Source of the DNA: Amycolatopsis japonica
GTDB taxonomy: Bacteria; Actinomycetota; Actinomycetes; Mycobacteriales; Pseudonocardiaceae
Direction: 5' to 3'
Assembly: GCF_000732925.1 (NCBI RefSeq)
Contig: NZ_CP008953.1
Location: 1,240,001-1,304,000, forward strand
Length of the DNA stretch: 64,000 bases
Shown here: positions 53,659-62,924 of the stretch, piece by piece
Layout of the letters: the number at the start of each line of letters is the position of its first letter
Numbering within the stretch: the stretch's first letter is position 1
The notes under the pieces: model-generated
Seen by the model: only the letters and a program-made list of their open reading frames with translations
Told to the model about the DNA's origin: nothing
The model's database searches: none
Translations under genes and position numbers: made by a program

Positions 53659-54372
53659 ATGAAGGTCATCGGGTTGCTGGGCGGGATGAGCTGGGAATCG
53701 TCGGCCGAGTACTACCGGCTGGTGAACGAGCGCGTCCGTGAGCTGCGCGGCGGGTACCACTCCGCGCGCACCGTGCTGTACTCCGTGGACTTCGCCGAAA
53801 TCGAGGCGATGCAGGCCGACGCCCGTTGGGATGAAGCCGGACGGGAACTGAACCGCGCCGCACGCGCTCTCGAAGCCGCCGGAGCGGATTTCGTCGTCCT
53901 CTGCACCAACACGATGCACAAGGTCGCCGACCGGCTCACCGACGGTCTGGGCGTCCCGCTCCTGCATCTCGCCGACACCACTGCCGTCGCCATCAAGGCC
54001 GCAGGCATCAAGCGCGTCGGGCTGCTGGGCACCGGTTTCACCATGGCCCAGCCGTTCTACCGCGAACGCCTCGCCGCGCACGGCCTCGACGTGCTCGTGC
54101 CGGACGAGGACGACCGCGAGACGGTGCACCGGGTCATCTACGACGAACTCGTCCACGGCGTGGTCACCGAGGAATCCCGTGAGCGGTACCGCGAGGTCAT
54201 CGCGAGGCTCGTGGAAGCGGGCGCGGAAGGCGTGATCTACGGCTGCACGGAGATCGAACTGCTCGTCGGTCCGGAAGACAGCACGGTGCCCACCTTCCCC
54301 ACGACGAGGCTGCACGCCGAAGCGGCCGTGGACTACGCGCTGGGCAAGGCCTCACTCCCTCCCGCGGTGTGA
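53659..54372 (+). CDS. Aspartate/glutamate racemase family protein
   Basis: A 237-residue PLP-independent racemase. It starts KVIGLLGGMSWESSAEYYRLVN, as in YgeA/aspartate racemases. The two catalytic cysteines are in VLCTNTMHK (about Cys80) and YGCTEIELL (about Cys193). The substrate could be Asp, Glu or another amino acid. ATG 53659 is preferred over an ATG three codons earlier. Its last 40 bp overlap the convergent NAT gene. It and NAT are extra relative to mycobacterial order. Confidence 0.83.
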   Translation: MKVIGLLGGMSWESSAEYYRLVNERVRELRGGYHSARTVLYSVDFAEIEAMQADARWDEAGRELNRAARALEAAGADFVVLCTNTMHKVADRLTDGLGVPLLHLADTTAVAIKAAGIKRVGLLGTGFTMAQPFYRERLAAHGLDVLVPDEDDRETVHRVIYDELVHGVVTEESRERYREVIARLVEAGAEGVIYGCTEIELLVGPEDSTVPTFPTTRLHAEAAVDYALGKASLPPAV

Positions 54373-55205
54373 CGTTCGTGCTGGGCGACGGCCTGTCGCC
54401 ACAGCCTGTCCTGTTCTTCACCGGTGAATCCGCCCCGAGGCACGCCGAAGACGTCCTCGATGGCCGTCCACCACTCGGCCGGTGTATCCAGCACGGTCTT
54501 ACCGCCCGGCAGACCGGTCAAGGTCAGCGCGCGCAGCGAGTCCACGCCGTCGGCGTCGCGCCGCTGCAGCACCAGCGTGCGGACGAAGCCGGAATCCTCC
54601 GCCGTCGACAGCTCGACGTGTTTCTCGGCGAAGTCGGCCATCACGGCCGTCTCCGGCGCGAAATCCATCCCGACGAAACTGCCCTGCGGGTCGTGGTCGA
54701 ACCGCCAGCCGCCGGGCGTGATCTCCGAGGGCCGGATCCGGAACACCAGCGGACCCTGTTTGTACTCGCCCTCACGCAGCGGGAGCGGCTCGTGGATGCC
54801 GTCCCCGAGACCTACGTCGACCAGCCAGCCGACTTCGGGCGTCTCCGGCAGCCCGGTCACCTTCAGGGCCAGGTGGTTGAGGTGGATGCCCGCCTCCCCG
54901 CCGGGCATCTGCGCTCCGCTCGGATGCCGGGTGACCTGGTAACCGAGCGCCCGCAGCAGGGCCGAGAACGCGCCGTTGAGGTGATAGCAGTAACCGCCGC
55001 GGCCTGCGGCGATCCGGCCGAACGACACCGCCGGGTCCAGCGAGGTCACCCGGCCGAGCTGGACTTCGAAATCTTCGTACGGCACGCGTTCCACATGGGC
55101 CGCGTGCAGGCGGAAAAGGGCGTCGAGGCTCGGCGGCTCGTGCTCGAGGCCGAGTCGCGCGAGGTAGGCGGGCACGTCGACGTGCTCGGAAGAAGGGAAC
55201 CCCAT
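54333..55205 (-). CDS. nat: Arylamine N-acetyltransferase
   Basis: A 290-residue NAT. The triad is Cys73 (RGGYCYHLNGAF), His111 (HLNHLALKV) and Asp130 (LVDVGLGDG). It transfers acetyl groups from acetyl-CoA to arylamines or hydrazines, or serves natural-product pathways. ATG 55205 (MGFPSSEHVDV) fits the family length. The coding end overlaps the racemase gene by 40 bp, so NAT's C-terminal residues are encoded opposite racemase codons. Confidence 0.88.
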   Translation of the reverse strand: MGFPSSEHVDVPAYLARLGLEHEPPSLDALFRLHAAHVERVPYEDFEVQLGRVTSLDPAVSFGRIAAGRGGYCYHLNGAFSALLRALGYQVTRHPSGAQMPGGEAGIHLNHLALKVTGLPETPEVGWLVDVGLGDGIHEPLPLREGEYKQGPLVFRIRPSEITPGGWRFDHDPQGSFVGMDFAPETAVMADFAEKHVELSTAEDSGFVRTLVLQRRDADGVDSLRALTLTGLPGGKTVLDTPAEWWTAIEDVFGVPRGGFTGEEQDRLWRQAVAQHERHTAGGSEALPSA

Positions 55206-55287
55206 GTGATCGACCGTAGCGGGCACCACCGACAAATCAGGGTTCTCACGGAGGCGATCCCGCCGATCCGCGCCGTAGCCTGGGGAG

Positions 55288-55956
55288 GTGACCACATTGC
55301 CTCCCCAGCCGGTCCCGGCGAGCGAGTCGTCCGGTACGGATCCGGCCAAACGCGTCCTGCCGCCGAACCCGAGGGCCGCCGCGATCGTGGCGCTCGCCTT
55401 CACCGCGCTGCTCTACCTGGTCGAGCTGGTCGACGTCGTGCTGCCCCTCGACCTCGATCAGAGCGGGGGCATCGTCGCCCGTGAGGTCTCCGATCTCGAC
55501 GGCGTGCTCTGGGCGCCGCTGCTGCACGCGGGCTGGGGGCACCTGTTCTCCAACACCGTCCCGGTGCTGGTGTTCGCCTTCCTCGCGATGTCCGCGGGTA
55601 TCGGCCGGTGGGTGCTGGTCACCGCGATCATCTGGGTGCTCTCCGGCCTCGGCGTCTGGCTGATCGCGCCGAGCGGCACGGTGACCGTCGGAGCGTCCGG
55701 CGTCGCGTTCGGCTGGCTCGCGTTCCTGCTGGTCAGGGGCATTTTCAACCGCGCCGTCGGGCAGATCCTGGTGGCCGTGGTGCTGCTGGGCATCTGGAGC
55801 GGGATGCTCTGGGGACTGCTTCCTGGTGACACGGGCATCTCCTGGCAGGGGCACCTGTTCGGCGCGCTTTCCGGGGTGTTCGCGGCCTGGTTGATGGCGC
55901 GGGCCGACAGGTCCCAGGCCAAGAAAGCGGCGGGCCCCGGTAGCCTCGCCGTGTGA
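55288..55956 (+). CDS. Rhomboid-family intramembrane serine protease
   Basis: A 222-residue membrane protein with about six segments. Rhomboid residues are in place: [11 protein letters not shown] (Asn of the oxyanion hole), catalytic Ser in GASGVAFG (about 141), and catalytic His in [11 protein letters not shown] (about 194). It cleaves membrane proteins within the bilayer. It corresponds in position to Rv1337. GTG start; GTGA overlap with murI. Confidence 0.88.
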   Translation: MTTLPPQPVPASESSGTDPAKRVLPPNPRAAAIVALAFTALLYLVELVDVVLPLDLDQSGGIVAREVSDLDGVLWAPLLHAGWGHLFSNTVPVLVFAFLAMSAGIGRWVLVTAIIWVLSGLGVWLIAPSGTVTVGASGVAFGWLAFLLVRGIFNRAVGQILVAVVLLGIWSGMLWGLLPGDTGISWQGHLFGALSGVFAAWLMARADRSQAKKAAGPGSLAV

Positions 55957-56759
55957 CCAAGCCGAGCGCCGACGCCCCGATCGGCGTCTTCGATTCCGGA
56001 GTGGGCGGGCTCACCGTCGCCAGGGCGATCCTGGAGCAGCTGCCCGGTGAGCAGCTGCGCTACGTCGGCGACACCGCCCGCAACCCGTACGGTCCGCTTC
56101 CCATCGCGACGGCACGCCAGTACGCGCTGGAAGCGCTGGACGACATCGTCGAAGGCGGGGTGAAGGCGCTGGTCATCGCCTGCAACACCGCCTCGGCCGC
56201 CTGCCTTCGCGACGCGAGGGAGCGCTACGACGTCCCCGTGATCGAGGTCGTCCTCCCGGCCGCGCGCCGGGCCGTGTCCGCCACGCGTTCCGGGCGTATC
56301 GGCGTGATCGGCACCGAGGGCACCGTCCGGTCCCGCGCCTACGACGACGCCTTCAACGCCGCGCAGGACGTCGAGATCACCAGCGTCGCGTGCCCGCGGT
56401 TCGTGGACTTCGTCGAACGCGGGATCACCACCGGCCGTCAGGTGCTCGGGCTCGCGCAGGGCTATCTGGAACCACTGCTGGACGCGCAGGTCGACACGCT
56501 GGTCATGGGCTGCACGCACTACCCGTTGCTCTCCGGGGTGCTGCAGATCGTCATGGGCCAGGACGTCACGCTGGTGTCCAGCGCCGAGGAGACCGCGCGT
56601 GACCTCGTGCGCGTCCTCACCGAGGCCGATCTCCTCGCCGAGCGCGACACCCCGCCGCGGCACGAGTTCGTCGCCACCGGATCCGCCGAGCCGTTCACCA
56701 GACTCGCTCAGCGGTTCATGGGCTTCGCTCCGGGTGTGCTGGCTCCCACCAGCGCGTAA
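55953..56759 (+). CDS. murI: Glutamate racemase MurI
   Basis: A 268-residue enzyme making D-glutamate for peptidoglycan. It has [15 protein letters not shown] near the start, the first catalytic Cys in [11 protein letters not shown] and the second in MGCTHYPLL, with [18 protein letters not shown] between. GTG start overlaps the rhomboid stop. The following MBL gene starts 29 bp downstream. Confidence 0.94.
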   Translation: MTKPSADAPIGVFDSGVGGLTVARAILEQLPGEQLRYVGDTARNPYGPLPIATARQYALEALDDIVEGGVKALVIACNTASAACLRDARERYDVPVIEVVLPAARRAVSATRSGRIGVIGTEGTVRSRAYDDAFNAAQDVEITSVACPRFVDFVERGITTGRQVLGLAQGYLEPLLDAQVDTLVMGCTHYPLLSGVLQIVMGQDVTLVSSAEETARDLVRVLTEADLLAERDTPPRHEFVATGSAEPFTRLAQRFMGFAPGVLAPTSA

Positions 56760-56788
56760 ATCGCCGATTCCGTGCTTAAGGTGTCACA

Positions 56789-57556
56789 GTGCGTCTCACG
56801 ATCCTCGGCTGCTCAGGCAGCATCCCCGGGCCCGACGCCGCCGCGTCCGGCTATCTGCTCGAGGCGGACGGGTTCGTCCTGGGGCTCGAACTCGGCAACG
56901 GGACGCTCGCCAGGCTGCAGGCCCTGCGCGACCCGTTCGACCTGGACGCGTTGATCCTTTCGCATCTCCACCCCGATCATTGCGCGGACGTCAGCGCGCT
57001 CACCGTGCTGCGCCGCTACCACCCGGCGCTGCCGTATCCGGCGAGGCCGCGACGGCTCCCGGTGTACGGGCCGTCGGACGTGCACGAGCGGCTCGCCCAC
57101 GCGTACGCCGCGAACGAGGACGAGCGGGCGACCACCGATCTTTCCGATGTCTTCGCCTTCGAGGCACTGCGGTCGGAGCCCATGGAGATCGGGCCGTTCG
57201 AGGTCACGGCGGTCCCCGTCGACCATCCGACCCCGGCGTTCGGCCTGCGGTTCGCGTACGGCGGCAAGACCCTCGCGTACACCGGGGACACGGGCGTCTG
57301 CGACACCCTGACCGATCTCGCCTGCGGCGTCGACGTCCTGCTGTCCGAAGCGTCGTGGACCGACTCGCCCGACCGGCCCGCCGGGGTCCATCTGTCCGGC
57401 AAGGAGGCGGGCGAGCTGGGACGCAAGGCCGGGGTGGGGCGGCTGCTGCTCACCCACGTCGCGCCCTGGACCGACCGGGACGCCGTCCTCGCCGAGGCGG
57501 CCGTCGCGTTCCCCGCGGCCGAGCTGGTCGAGCAGGGCGCCGTCTACGACCTCTGA
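56789..57556 (+). CDS. MBL-fold phosphodiesterase (Rv1339-like)
   Basis: A 255-residue metallo-beta-lactamase-fold hydrolase. The metal motif is [11 protein letters not shown] (HxHxDH, about 57-67), with further ligands in [20 protein letters not shown] and LLTHVAPW. The murI-rph context matches Rv1339, reported as an atypical cAMP phosphodiesterase; tRNase Z is the structural alternative. GTG start. Confidence 0.82.
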   Translation: MRLTILGCSGSIPGPDAAASGYLLEADGFVLGLELGNGTLARLQALRDPFDLDALILSHLHPDHCADVSALTVLRRYHPALPYPARPRRLPVYGPSDVHERLAHAYAANEDERATTDLSDVFAFEALRSEPMEIGPFEVTAVPVDHPTPAFGLRFAYGGKTLAYTGDTGVCDTLTDLACGVDVLLSEASWTDSPDRPAGVHLSGKEAGELGRKAGVGRLLLTHVAPWTDRDAVLAEAAVAFPAAELVEQGAVYDL

Positions 57557-57579
57557 CGCGGGGTTCTAGAGTGGCGGCC

Positions 57580-58356
57580 GTGGCGAGAAAAGACGGCAGG
57601 AACGACGACCAGCTTCGCGACATCAAGATCACCCGCGGTTTTCAGCGGTGGCCGGCGGGATCGGTGTTGATCGAATTCGGCGACACCCGGGTGCTGTGCG
57701 CGGCGAGCGTCACCGAAGGCGTCCCCCGCTGGCGGGCCGGTTCCGGCCTCGGCTGGGTCACCGCCGAGTACGCGATGCTGCCGTCGGCGACCAACACCCG
57801 CAGCGACCGCGAATCCATCAAGGGCCGCGTCGGCGGCCGCACGCACGAGATCTCCCGGCTGATCGGCCGGTCCCTGCGCGCCTGCATCGACCTGGCGGCG
57901 TTGGGGGAGAACACGATCGTCATCGACTGCGACGTCATCCAGGCCGACGGCGGTACCCGCACGGCCGCGGTGACCGGCGGCTACGTCGCCCTCGCCGACG
58001 CCGTCACCTGGCTCGGCGCGGCGGGCCGCCTCGCCGACCCGCAGCCGCTTTCGTCTTCGGTGGCCGCGGTGAGCGTGGGCGTCGTCGACGGCCGGGTGCG
58101 CCTCGACCTGCCCTACGAAGAGGACTCGCGCGCGGAGGTCGACATGAACGTCGTCGCCACCGACGCGGGCACCCTGATCGAGGTGCAGGGCACCGGCGAG
58201 GGTGCGACCTTCGCACGGTCCACTTTGGACACCATGCTGGACGTGGCGCTGGCGGGCTGCGAGGAACTGACCCGTCTGCAGACCGAAGCGCTCGCGTTGC
58301 CGTACCCCGGCGAACTCCCCGAGCCGCGCCCCGACAAGAAGAAGGGCGCCAAGTGA
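57580..58356 (+). CDS. rph: Ribonuclease PH
   Basis: A 258-residue phosphorolytic 3' exoribonuclease that trims tRNA precursors. Conserved blocks are [65 protein letters not shown], and the phosphate-binding [18 protein letters not shown] 57580 (VARKDGR) aligns with the mycobacterial start; GTG 57571 is three codons longer. The stop overlaps rdgB as GTGA. Confidence 0.93.
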   Translation: MARKDGRNDDQLRDIKITRGFQRWPAGSVLIEFGDTRVLCAASVTEGVPRWRAGSGLGWVTAEYAMLPSATNTRSDRESIKGRVGGRTHEISRLIGRSLRACIDLAALGENTIVIDCDVIQADGGTRTAAVTGGYVALADAVTWLGAAGRLADPQPLSSSVAAVSVGVVDGRVRLDLPYEEDSRAEVDMNVVATDAGTLIEVQGTGEGATFARSTLDTMLDVALAGCEELTRLQTEALALPYPGELPEPRPDKKKGAK

Positions 58357-58958
58357 CCAAGCTGCTCCTCGCCACCCGCAACGCGAAGAAGCTCGGCGAG
58401 CTTCGGCGCATCCTGGTGTCAGAGGGGATCGAGGGCGTCGAGGTCATCGGCCTCGCCGACGTCCCCGAGTTCCCCGAAGCACCCGAAACCGCTCCGGACT
58501 TCGAAGGCAACGCGCTCGCGAAGGCCCAGGACGCTGCCGCCGCGACCGGTCTCCCGGCCATCGCCGACGATTCGGGTATCACCGTCGATGCGCTCAACGG
58601 CATGCCGGGCGTGCTCTCGGCGCGCTGGTCGGGCAAGCACGGCGACGACGACGCGAACCTGGATCTCGTGCTGGCACAGCTGTCCGACACACCTGACGAG
58701 CGGATGGGCGCGGCCTTCGTCTGCGCGGCCGCGCTGGTCGTCCCCGGCGGCGACGAAACCGTGGTGCGCGGGGAATGGCGAGGCTCGCTGATCCGGGAAC
58801 GCCGCGGTGCCAACGGATTCGGCTACGACCCGATCTTCGTGCCCGAAGGGGGGACGCGGACCTCGGCGGAGCTGGATCCGTCCGAAAAGGACGAAGCTTC
58901 GCACCGGGGGAAGGCGCTGCGGGCGTTGGTGGGAGAGCTGCGGAAGCTGGCCGGTTGA
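58353..58958 (+). CDS. rdgB: XTP/dITP pyrophosphatase RdgB/HAM1
   Basis: A 201-residue house-cleaning nucleotide hydrolase. It has [18 protein letters not shown] at the start, the [15 protein letters not shown] helix, [23 protein letters not shown], and [11 protein letters not shown] with the base-binding loop. It removes deaminated purine triphosphates. It is coupled to rph by the GTGA overlap and ends the conserved block; a hairpin follows 5 bp later. Confidence 0.93.
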   Translation: MTKLLLATRNAKKLGELRRILVSEGIEGVEVIGLADVPEFPEAPETAPDFEGNALAKAQDAAAATGLPAIADDSGITVDALNGMPGVLSARWSGKHGDDDANLDLVLAQLSDTPDERMGAAFVCAAALVVPGGDETVVRGEWRGSLIRERRGANGFGYDPIFVPEGGTRTSAELDPSEKDEASHRGKALRALVGELRKLAG

Positions 58959-58963
58959 GTTGG

Positions 58964-59007
58964 TCGTGAGTGGCGTTTCGGTTTAGAACCCGAAACGCCA
59001 CTCACGA
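58964..59007. terminator. Convergent hairpin, TCGTGAGTGG family
   Basis: Arms 58964-58981 and 58990-59007 are 18-bp exact complements with an 8-nt loop. The outer TCGTGAGTGG is shared with the hairpin at 5392-5439, but the inner stem differs. It fills the gap between rdgB and bcp. Confidence 0.85.
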
Positions 59008-59010
59008 GGC

Positions 59011-59484
59011 TCACGCGAGCGAGAGGTCCCGCAGCAGCTTCGCGACGTGCCCGGTCGCCCGCACGTTGTACTGTGCCACGGCGATCTTGCCCTCGGGGTC
59101 GACGACGAACGTCGAACGGATGACGCCCTCGTAGACCCTGCCGTAGTTCTTCTTCTCGCCGAAGGCGCTGTACGCCTTCAGGGCCGTCTTCTCCGTGTCG
59201 GAGAGCAGCGGGAACGTCAGCCCTTCCGCCTCGACGAACTTCGCCAGCTTCGCGGGCTTGTCGGGCGAGATGCCGAGCACCTGGTAGCCGGCGTCGTTGA
59301 GCTGCGCGAGGCTGTCCCGGAAGTCGCAGGCCTGCTTCGTGCAGCCCGGCGTGCCGGCGTTCGGGTAGAAGTACACGACGACCGACTTGCCGCGGAAGTC
59401 GCTGAGCTTGACGTCGTTGCCCTCGCTGTCGGGGAGGGTGAAGTCGGGCGCTTTGTCGCCGGGGGAAAGTCGCTGCTCGGTCAT
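59011..59484 (-). CDS. bcp: Thioredoxin-dependent thiol peroxidase (BCP/PrxQ)
   Basis: A 157-residue peroxiredoxin. The peroxidatic Cys48 and resolving Cys53 are in [11 protein letters not shown], the helix spacing typical of Prx[24 protein letters not shown] at the start is the family signature. It detoxifies peroxides in the cytoplasm. ATG 59484 (MTEQRLSPG) is chosen over a start three codons earlier. Confidence 0.92.
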   Translation of the reverse strand: MTEQRLSPGDKAPDFTLPDSEGNDVKLSDFRGKSVVVYFYPNAGTPGCTKQACDFRDSLAQLNDAGYQVLGISPDKPAKLAKFVEAEGLTFPLLSDTEKTALKAYSAFGEKKNYGRVYEGVIRSTFVVDPEGKIAVAQYNVRATGHVAKLLRDLSLA

Positions 59485-59512
59485 GACGCACACGGTAGCG
59501 AAACCGGCGGCG

Positions 59513-60058
59513 TCAGACCTTTCCGCAGTACTTCGCGGCGACGGGTTCCGACGGGCTCGGCCGCACCTGCAGGCGCAGCTTCACCGGCCTGTCCGGAACG
59601 GCGAACGCCAGGTTCAGGTGGACCGACCGGCCGGGCGCCACGTCCTTGCCGGCGTCCGCGACGCCGTTGTAGCCCTGCACCGGGTCGACGACCTGTTTGA
59701 CCGCCGCGGTCTCCCCGTCGACCTCACCGGTCACGGACAATCCGGAGAGCCGGTACGTGCCGTCGCCCGCGTTCGTCACCTCGATGCCGAAGGCCACCGC
59801 GCGCGGGCTCTGCGGATACGCCGACGCGCTGGGGCGGAACGACTTCGGCGCGGAAACGGAGATCGTGACGCCGGTCGCGAACCGGTGCGGGGCGCCGAAC
59901 GCCAGGTCGCCTTCCGCGTGCGTCGCGGCCAAACCCTGCGCGGGGGCGTCCGCGCCGAGCACGGCGGCACCTTTTTCCGGTGCCGGGACCCCGCACGCAG
60001 CCGCCAGCATCAGCGAGCAGGCGGCGATGAAGAGCTTCGGGGTGCGCGGGGGCGCCAT
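59513..60058 (-). CDS. Putative lipoprotein with an Ig-like/DUF4352-type domain
   Basis: A 181-residue lipoprotein with lipobox LAAAC (Cys about 22). The mature part reads as a beta sandwich: [18 protein letters not shown]... [22 protein letters not shown]... [32 protein letters not shown], similar in pattern to DUF4352 extracellular domains. Function unknown. It lies 28 bp upstream of bcp on the same strand. The ~200 bp ahead of it (60059-60259) contains only a small CCGATC/GATCGG hairpin at 60195-60209. Confidence 0.65.
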   Translation of the reverse strand: MAPPRTPKLFIAACSLMLAAACGVPAPEKGAAVLGADAPAQGLAATHAEGDLAFGAPHRFATGVTISVSAPKSFRPSASAYPQSPRAVAFGIEVTNAGDGTYRLSGLSVTGEVDGETAAVKQVVDPVQGYNGVADAGKDVAPGRSVHLNLAFAVPDRPVKLRLQVRPSPSEPVAAKYCGKV

Positions 60059-60259
60059 GTGCGGTTACTCCAGTCGGAGGTGCGGGTGGGCCGTTCGAGG
60101 TAGGTATTAGTGCCGAAGAGTCCAGAGTGACGGTCTTCCGCAGCCGAGAGGAGCGGCACGGCCGGGTTGAGGCGCACCTGGTGTACAGCCGTGGCCGATC
60201 CGTGATCGGAAGGGTACGGCTAGTGACAGCCGTCACCTCGATGGCACATCCGCGACGGG

Positions 60260-60442
60260 TCAGACGGCGAAGGCGAAGAACAGGATGAAGATCGCCAGAC
60301 CGGACACCCAGGCCACGATCAGCCAGCCGAAATCGCGCATCGGATCGACCGCCCGGCTCTCTTCGCCCGGGACGTAGACGCCGCGCTCTTCGAACCAGTC
60401 CGCCCACCGGGTCAGCCAGCGAAAGGGGCTTCGAGACGCCAT
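60260..60442 (-). CDS. Small single-pass membrane protein
   Basis: A 60-residue protein (63 if the GTG at 60451 is used). The first 40 residues are charged and aromatic (RWLTRWADWFEERGVYVP), and the C-terminus is a single membrane helix (GWLIVAWVSGLAIFILFFAFAV). No family recognised. It is divergent from the GH25 gene. Confidence 0.55.
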   Translation of the reverse strand: MASRSPFRWLTRWADWFEERGVYVPGEESRAVDPMRDFGWLIVAWVSGLAIFILFFAFAV

Positions 60443-60490
60443 GGTGGTCACAGTACGGGCATGGGTGAGCCGCGTCAGCCACGGAGGGGC

Positions 60491-60554
60491 CGCCCGAAAG
60501 GGCGAATCGGGCGAACCAGTTATCGCCCACTAGGCCCTTTTGTCCAACTGGTTC
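60491..60554 (+). promoter_or_regulatory. Paired inverted repeats in the leader of the GH25 gene
   Basis: A short hairpin CGCCC-GAAA-GGGCG (60491-60504) is followed by GAACCAGTT (60513-60521), which pairs exactly with AACTGGTTC (60546-60554). Allowing one mismatch, that stem extends to 14 bp per arm (60508-60521 with 60546-60559). The loop is 24 nt. The structure ends 14-19 bp before the start codon and could control transcription or translation of the lysin. Confidence 0.5.
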
Positions 60555-60572
60555 ACCCGTCAGGCTGTAACG

Positions 60573-61532
60573 ATGGCGCTGGGAATAGATATCTACAGTC
60601 GCTTTCAATCCGTTACCAATTGGCAGGCCGTCAAGGATCACGGCGTGACGTTCGTCTTCGTCAAGCTCAGTGACGGCGGAGGCCTCCCGAACGGCGGCCG
60701 CAACACCGGCGACGCGTTGGTGGCAGGGGCGAGATCCGTGGGAATCCCGGTGGGGGGATATCACTACGCCCAGGCGAGTCCTTCGCCGGAGGCGCAGGCG
60801 GACGTGCTGATCGGGGAGGTCCGGCGACTCGGGGCGACCGGATGTGTCCCGATGCTCGACCTCGAGGACAACCCGCCGGGTTCGGGTACGCCGAACATCC
60901 CCGACTCGCGCAAGCGGGACTTCTCGATCAGATTCTGCAACCGCGTGGCCGGACACGGCTTCCGGCCGGGCATCTACATGAACAACTCGCTCGCCAAGAT
61001 GCTGCGTCCCGATCAGTTCGGCGTACGGGATCTCGTCATTTGGATCGCGCGCTACGGCGCGAAACCCGATCCGGCCGCCGGCCGCTACGACGTCCACCAG
61101 TATTCGGACGCCGGCCAGATCCCCGGTATCCGCGCGAGCGGTGTCGATCTCAACGAGTCCTACACGAACGCCCACTTGACCGGCGGCGGCGCCGCCCCGA
61201 AGCGGAAGGCGACGACAGAACTCATGGAACGCAGGACCATTCCGGCCAGTCCCTCGACCACCTCCGTGCGGCTGTTCCTCTCCGGCAGCGAGACGGCCGC
61301 GATCATCGTCCGCCCGCGTGTCGACGGGGACGGCATCACCGACGCGCCCGTATGGCAGGGCAACATCTACGCCTGGGGCAGCGACAAGGTCGGCGTCGGC
61401 GGTAATCCCTTGCAGACGCCCGGATTCAACCCGAAGACGGTTTCGCACCGGCGGTACCACCTGCCGGGCGCGGTGTGGGCCGACTTCGAATACAGCTCGA
61501 ACATGGAGTTCGAGATCGACATCGTCGGCTGA
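60573..61532 (+). CDS. GH25-family lysozyme-like protein
   Basis: A 319-residue protein. The GH25 barrel covers about 1-210: GIDIYSRFQSVTNW, TFVFVKLSDGGG, GYHYAQAS, the catalytic acidic motif MLDLED, GIYMNNSL, IWIARYG and HQYSD. The C-terminal ~105 residues are beta-rich and may bind cell wall. No signal peptide is present, as in phage endolysins, so export would need a holin or lysis. The first ~25 codons are less GC-rich than neighbouring genes, a hint of transfer. ATG 60573 is preferred over an upstream start at 60540. Confidence 0.82.
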   Translation: MALGIDIYSRFQSVTNWQAVKDHGVTFVFVKLSDGGGLPNGGRNTGDALVAGARSVGIPVGGYHYAQASPSPEAQADVLIGEVRRLGATGCVPMLDLEDNPPGSGTPNIPDSRKRDFSIRFCNRVAGHGFRPGIYMNNSLAKMLRPDQFGVRDLVIWIARYGAKPDPAAGRYDVHQYSDAGQIPGIRASGVDLNESYTNAHLTGGGAAPKRKATTELMERRTIPASPSTTSVRLFLSGSETAAIIVRPRVDGDGITDAPVWQGNIYAWGSDKVGVGGNPLQTPGFNPKTVSHRRYHLPGAVWADFEYSSNMEFEIDIVG

Positions 61533-61551
61533 GGCCGGAGTACGCGGCTGT

Positions 61552-61604
61552 GCGCCCGATGTGGCATTGGGGACGTCGGGTGTCCCCAATGCCACATCGG
61601 GCGC
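61552..61604. terminator. 23-bp perfect convergent hairpin
   Basis: Arms 61552-61574 and 61582-61604 are exact complements around a 7-nt loop. The arm contains GATGTGGCATTGGGGAC and has no second copy in this window. It sits between the GH25 gene and the cox/xdh operon. Confidence 0.85.
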
Positions 61605-61623
61605 GCGGTTCAGTGGTGATCCC

Positions 61624-62079
61624 TCACCGGGCCGCGTCCCGGACGGCGTCCACGATGAACTGGTATCCCGTGCACCGGCACAGATTCCCCGAGATCGCCT
61701 GCCGGATCTCGGCGTCCGTCGGGTCCGGGTTCTCCTTCAGCAGTTCGGTCGCCGTCGCCAGCATCCCCGGCGTGCAGAAGCCGCACTGCAGCCCGTGGTG
61801 CTTCCGGAACGACTCCTGCAGCGGATGCAGTTCGCCGTCCGACGCCAGCCCCTCGACCGTGACGATCTCCGACCCGTCCACCTGCACCGCCAGCAGGCAG
61901 CACGCACGCGCGCTCGCCCCGTCGAGGGTGATCGTGCACGAGCCGCAGACGCCGTGTTCGCAGCCGACGTGCACCCCGGTGAAACCCAGGTCATGGCGCA
62001 GGAAATCGGCCAGCGTCCGCCGTGGTTCGCAGTCCGCGCGGTAGGTCCGGCCATTCACCGTCAGGGTGACCGTGATCAT
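61624..62079 (-). CDS. Molybdenum hydroxylase small subunit, 2Fe-2S
   Basis: A 151-residue CoxS/XdhC-type iron-sulfur subunit. The plant-type cluster is CEHGVCGSC plus a downstream Cys (about 40-61), and the second cluster is CGFCTPGM...LCRCTGY (about 99-141). It passes electrons from the molybdenum centre to FAD. The ATG overlaps the FAD-subunit stop (ATGA). Last gene of the operon on the minus strand. Confidence 0.92.
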   Translation of the reverse strand: MITVTLTVNGRTYRADCEPRRTLADFLRHDLGFTGVHVGCEHGVCGSCTITLDGASARACCLLAVQVDGSEIVTVEGLASDGELHPLQESFRKHHGLQCGFCTPGMLATATELLKENPDPTDAEIRQAISGNLCRCTGYQFIVDAVRDAAR

Positions 62080-62924
62080 GCGCCCTCCTTGGCCCGTGCG
62101 AGCGCACGCCGGGTGAGCACCGCGGCCATCTCGCGCCGGTAATCGGCCGGCGCGTGGAGGTCGCCGGGCGGATCGGTCGCCGCGGCGGCTAGTTCCGCGG
62201 CGAGGGCGATCGCGTCGCCGGTCATGGGGCCGCCGGTGAGCGACGCTTCGGCGGCGGTGGCCCGGATCGGCGTCGGACCCGCGCCCGCGACGGCGATCCG
62301 CGCGGATTCGCAGACCTCACCGGTCATCGTCACGGTCGCGAAGACGGCGACCAGCGCGAGATCGCGACTCCGCCTGCTCAGCTCTTCGACGGCCCAGCCG
62401 CCTCGATGCGACGGCACCGAAATCCGCGTCAGCAGTTCGCCCCGGCCCAACGCCGTCCGATGCGGGCCGAGGAAGAAGTCCCGTGCCGCGACGGTCCGTT
62501 CGCCGGAAGCGCTGCGGACGGTGAAATCGGCGTCGAGCGCGACCATCACCGCGGGCAGTTCCGCGGCCGGATCGGCGTGCGCGAGACTGCCGCCGATCGT
62601 GCCCCGGTTCCGGATGGCCACGTGCCCCACGTGGCCGAGCGCCTCGGCGAGCAGGGGGATTTCGGACCGGACGACGGCGGACGTCTCGACCGCGCGGTGC
62701 CGGGTGAGCGCGCCGATCTCCAGTCGTCCGTTCTCCTTGCGCAGGAAGGAAAGTTCGTCGAGCCGGTTGATGTCGACCACCAGCGACGGGCGCGCTTGAC
62801 GCAGGTTCAGCAACGGCACGAGGCTTTGCCCACCTGCCAGCGCTCGTGCGTCCGGGGTGCCCAGGGCTTCGATGGCCTCGTCGAGCGACGTAGCCCGCAA
62901 GTACTCGAACGGCGCGGCCTTCAC
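62076..62924 (-). CDS. Molybdenum hydroxylase medium subunit, FAD-binding
   Basis: A 282-residue CoxM/XdhB-type subunit. FAD is held by ALAGGQSLVPLLNLR (about 29-43) and RNRGTIGGSLAHADPAAELP (about 106-125). GTG 62924 overlaps the large-subunit stop as GTGA, and the gene overlaps the small subunit at its other end. It accepts electrons from the iron-sulfur subunit. Substrate depends on the large subunit. Confidence 0.92.
   Translation of the reverse strand: MKAAPFEYLRATSLDEAIEALGTPDARALAGGQSLVPLLNLRQARPSLVVDINRLDELSFLRKENGRLEIGALTRHRAVETSAVVRSEIPLLAEALGHVGHVAIRNRGTIGGSLAHADPAAELPAVMVALDADFTVRSASGERTVAARDFFLGPHRTALGRGELLTRISVPSHRGGWAVEELSRRSRDLALVAVFATVTMTGEVCESARIAVAGAGPTPIRATAAEASLTGGPMTGDAIALAAELAAAATDPPGDLHAPADYRREMAAVLTRRALARAKEGA

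Noticed and set aside
56599..57579. In-frame extension of RNase PH through the MBL gene
   Set aside because: It is a shifted reading of murI and the phosphodiesterase; the family N-terminus begins at 57580.
60573..61532. Prophage remnant
   Set aside because: Only one lysin-like gene is present; no integrase, capsid, tail or holin genes flank it.
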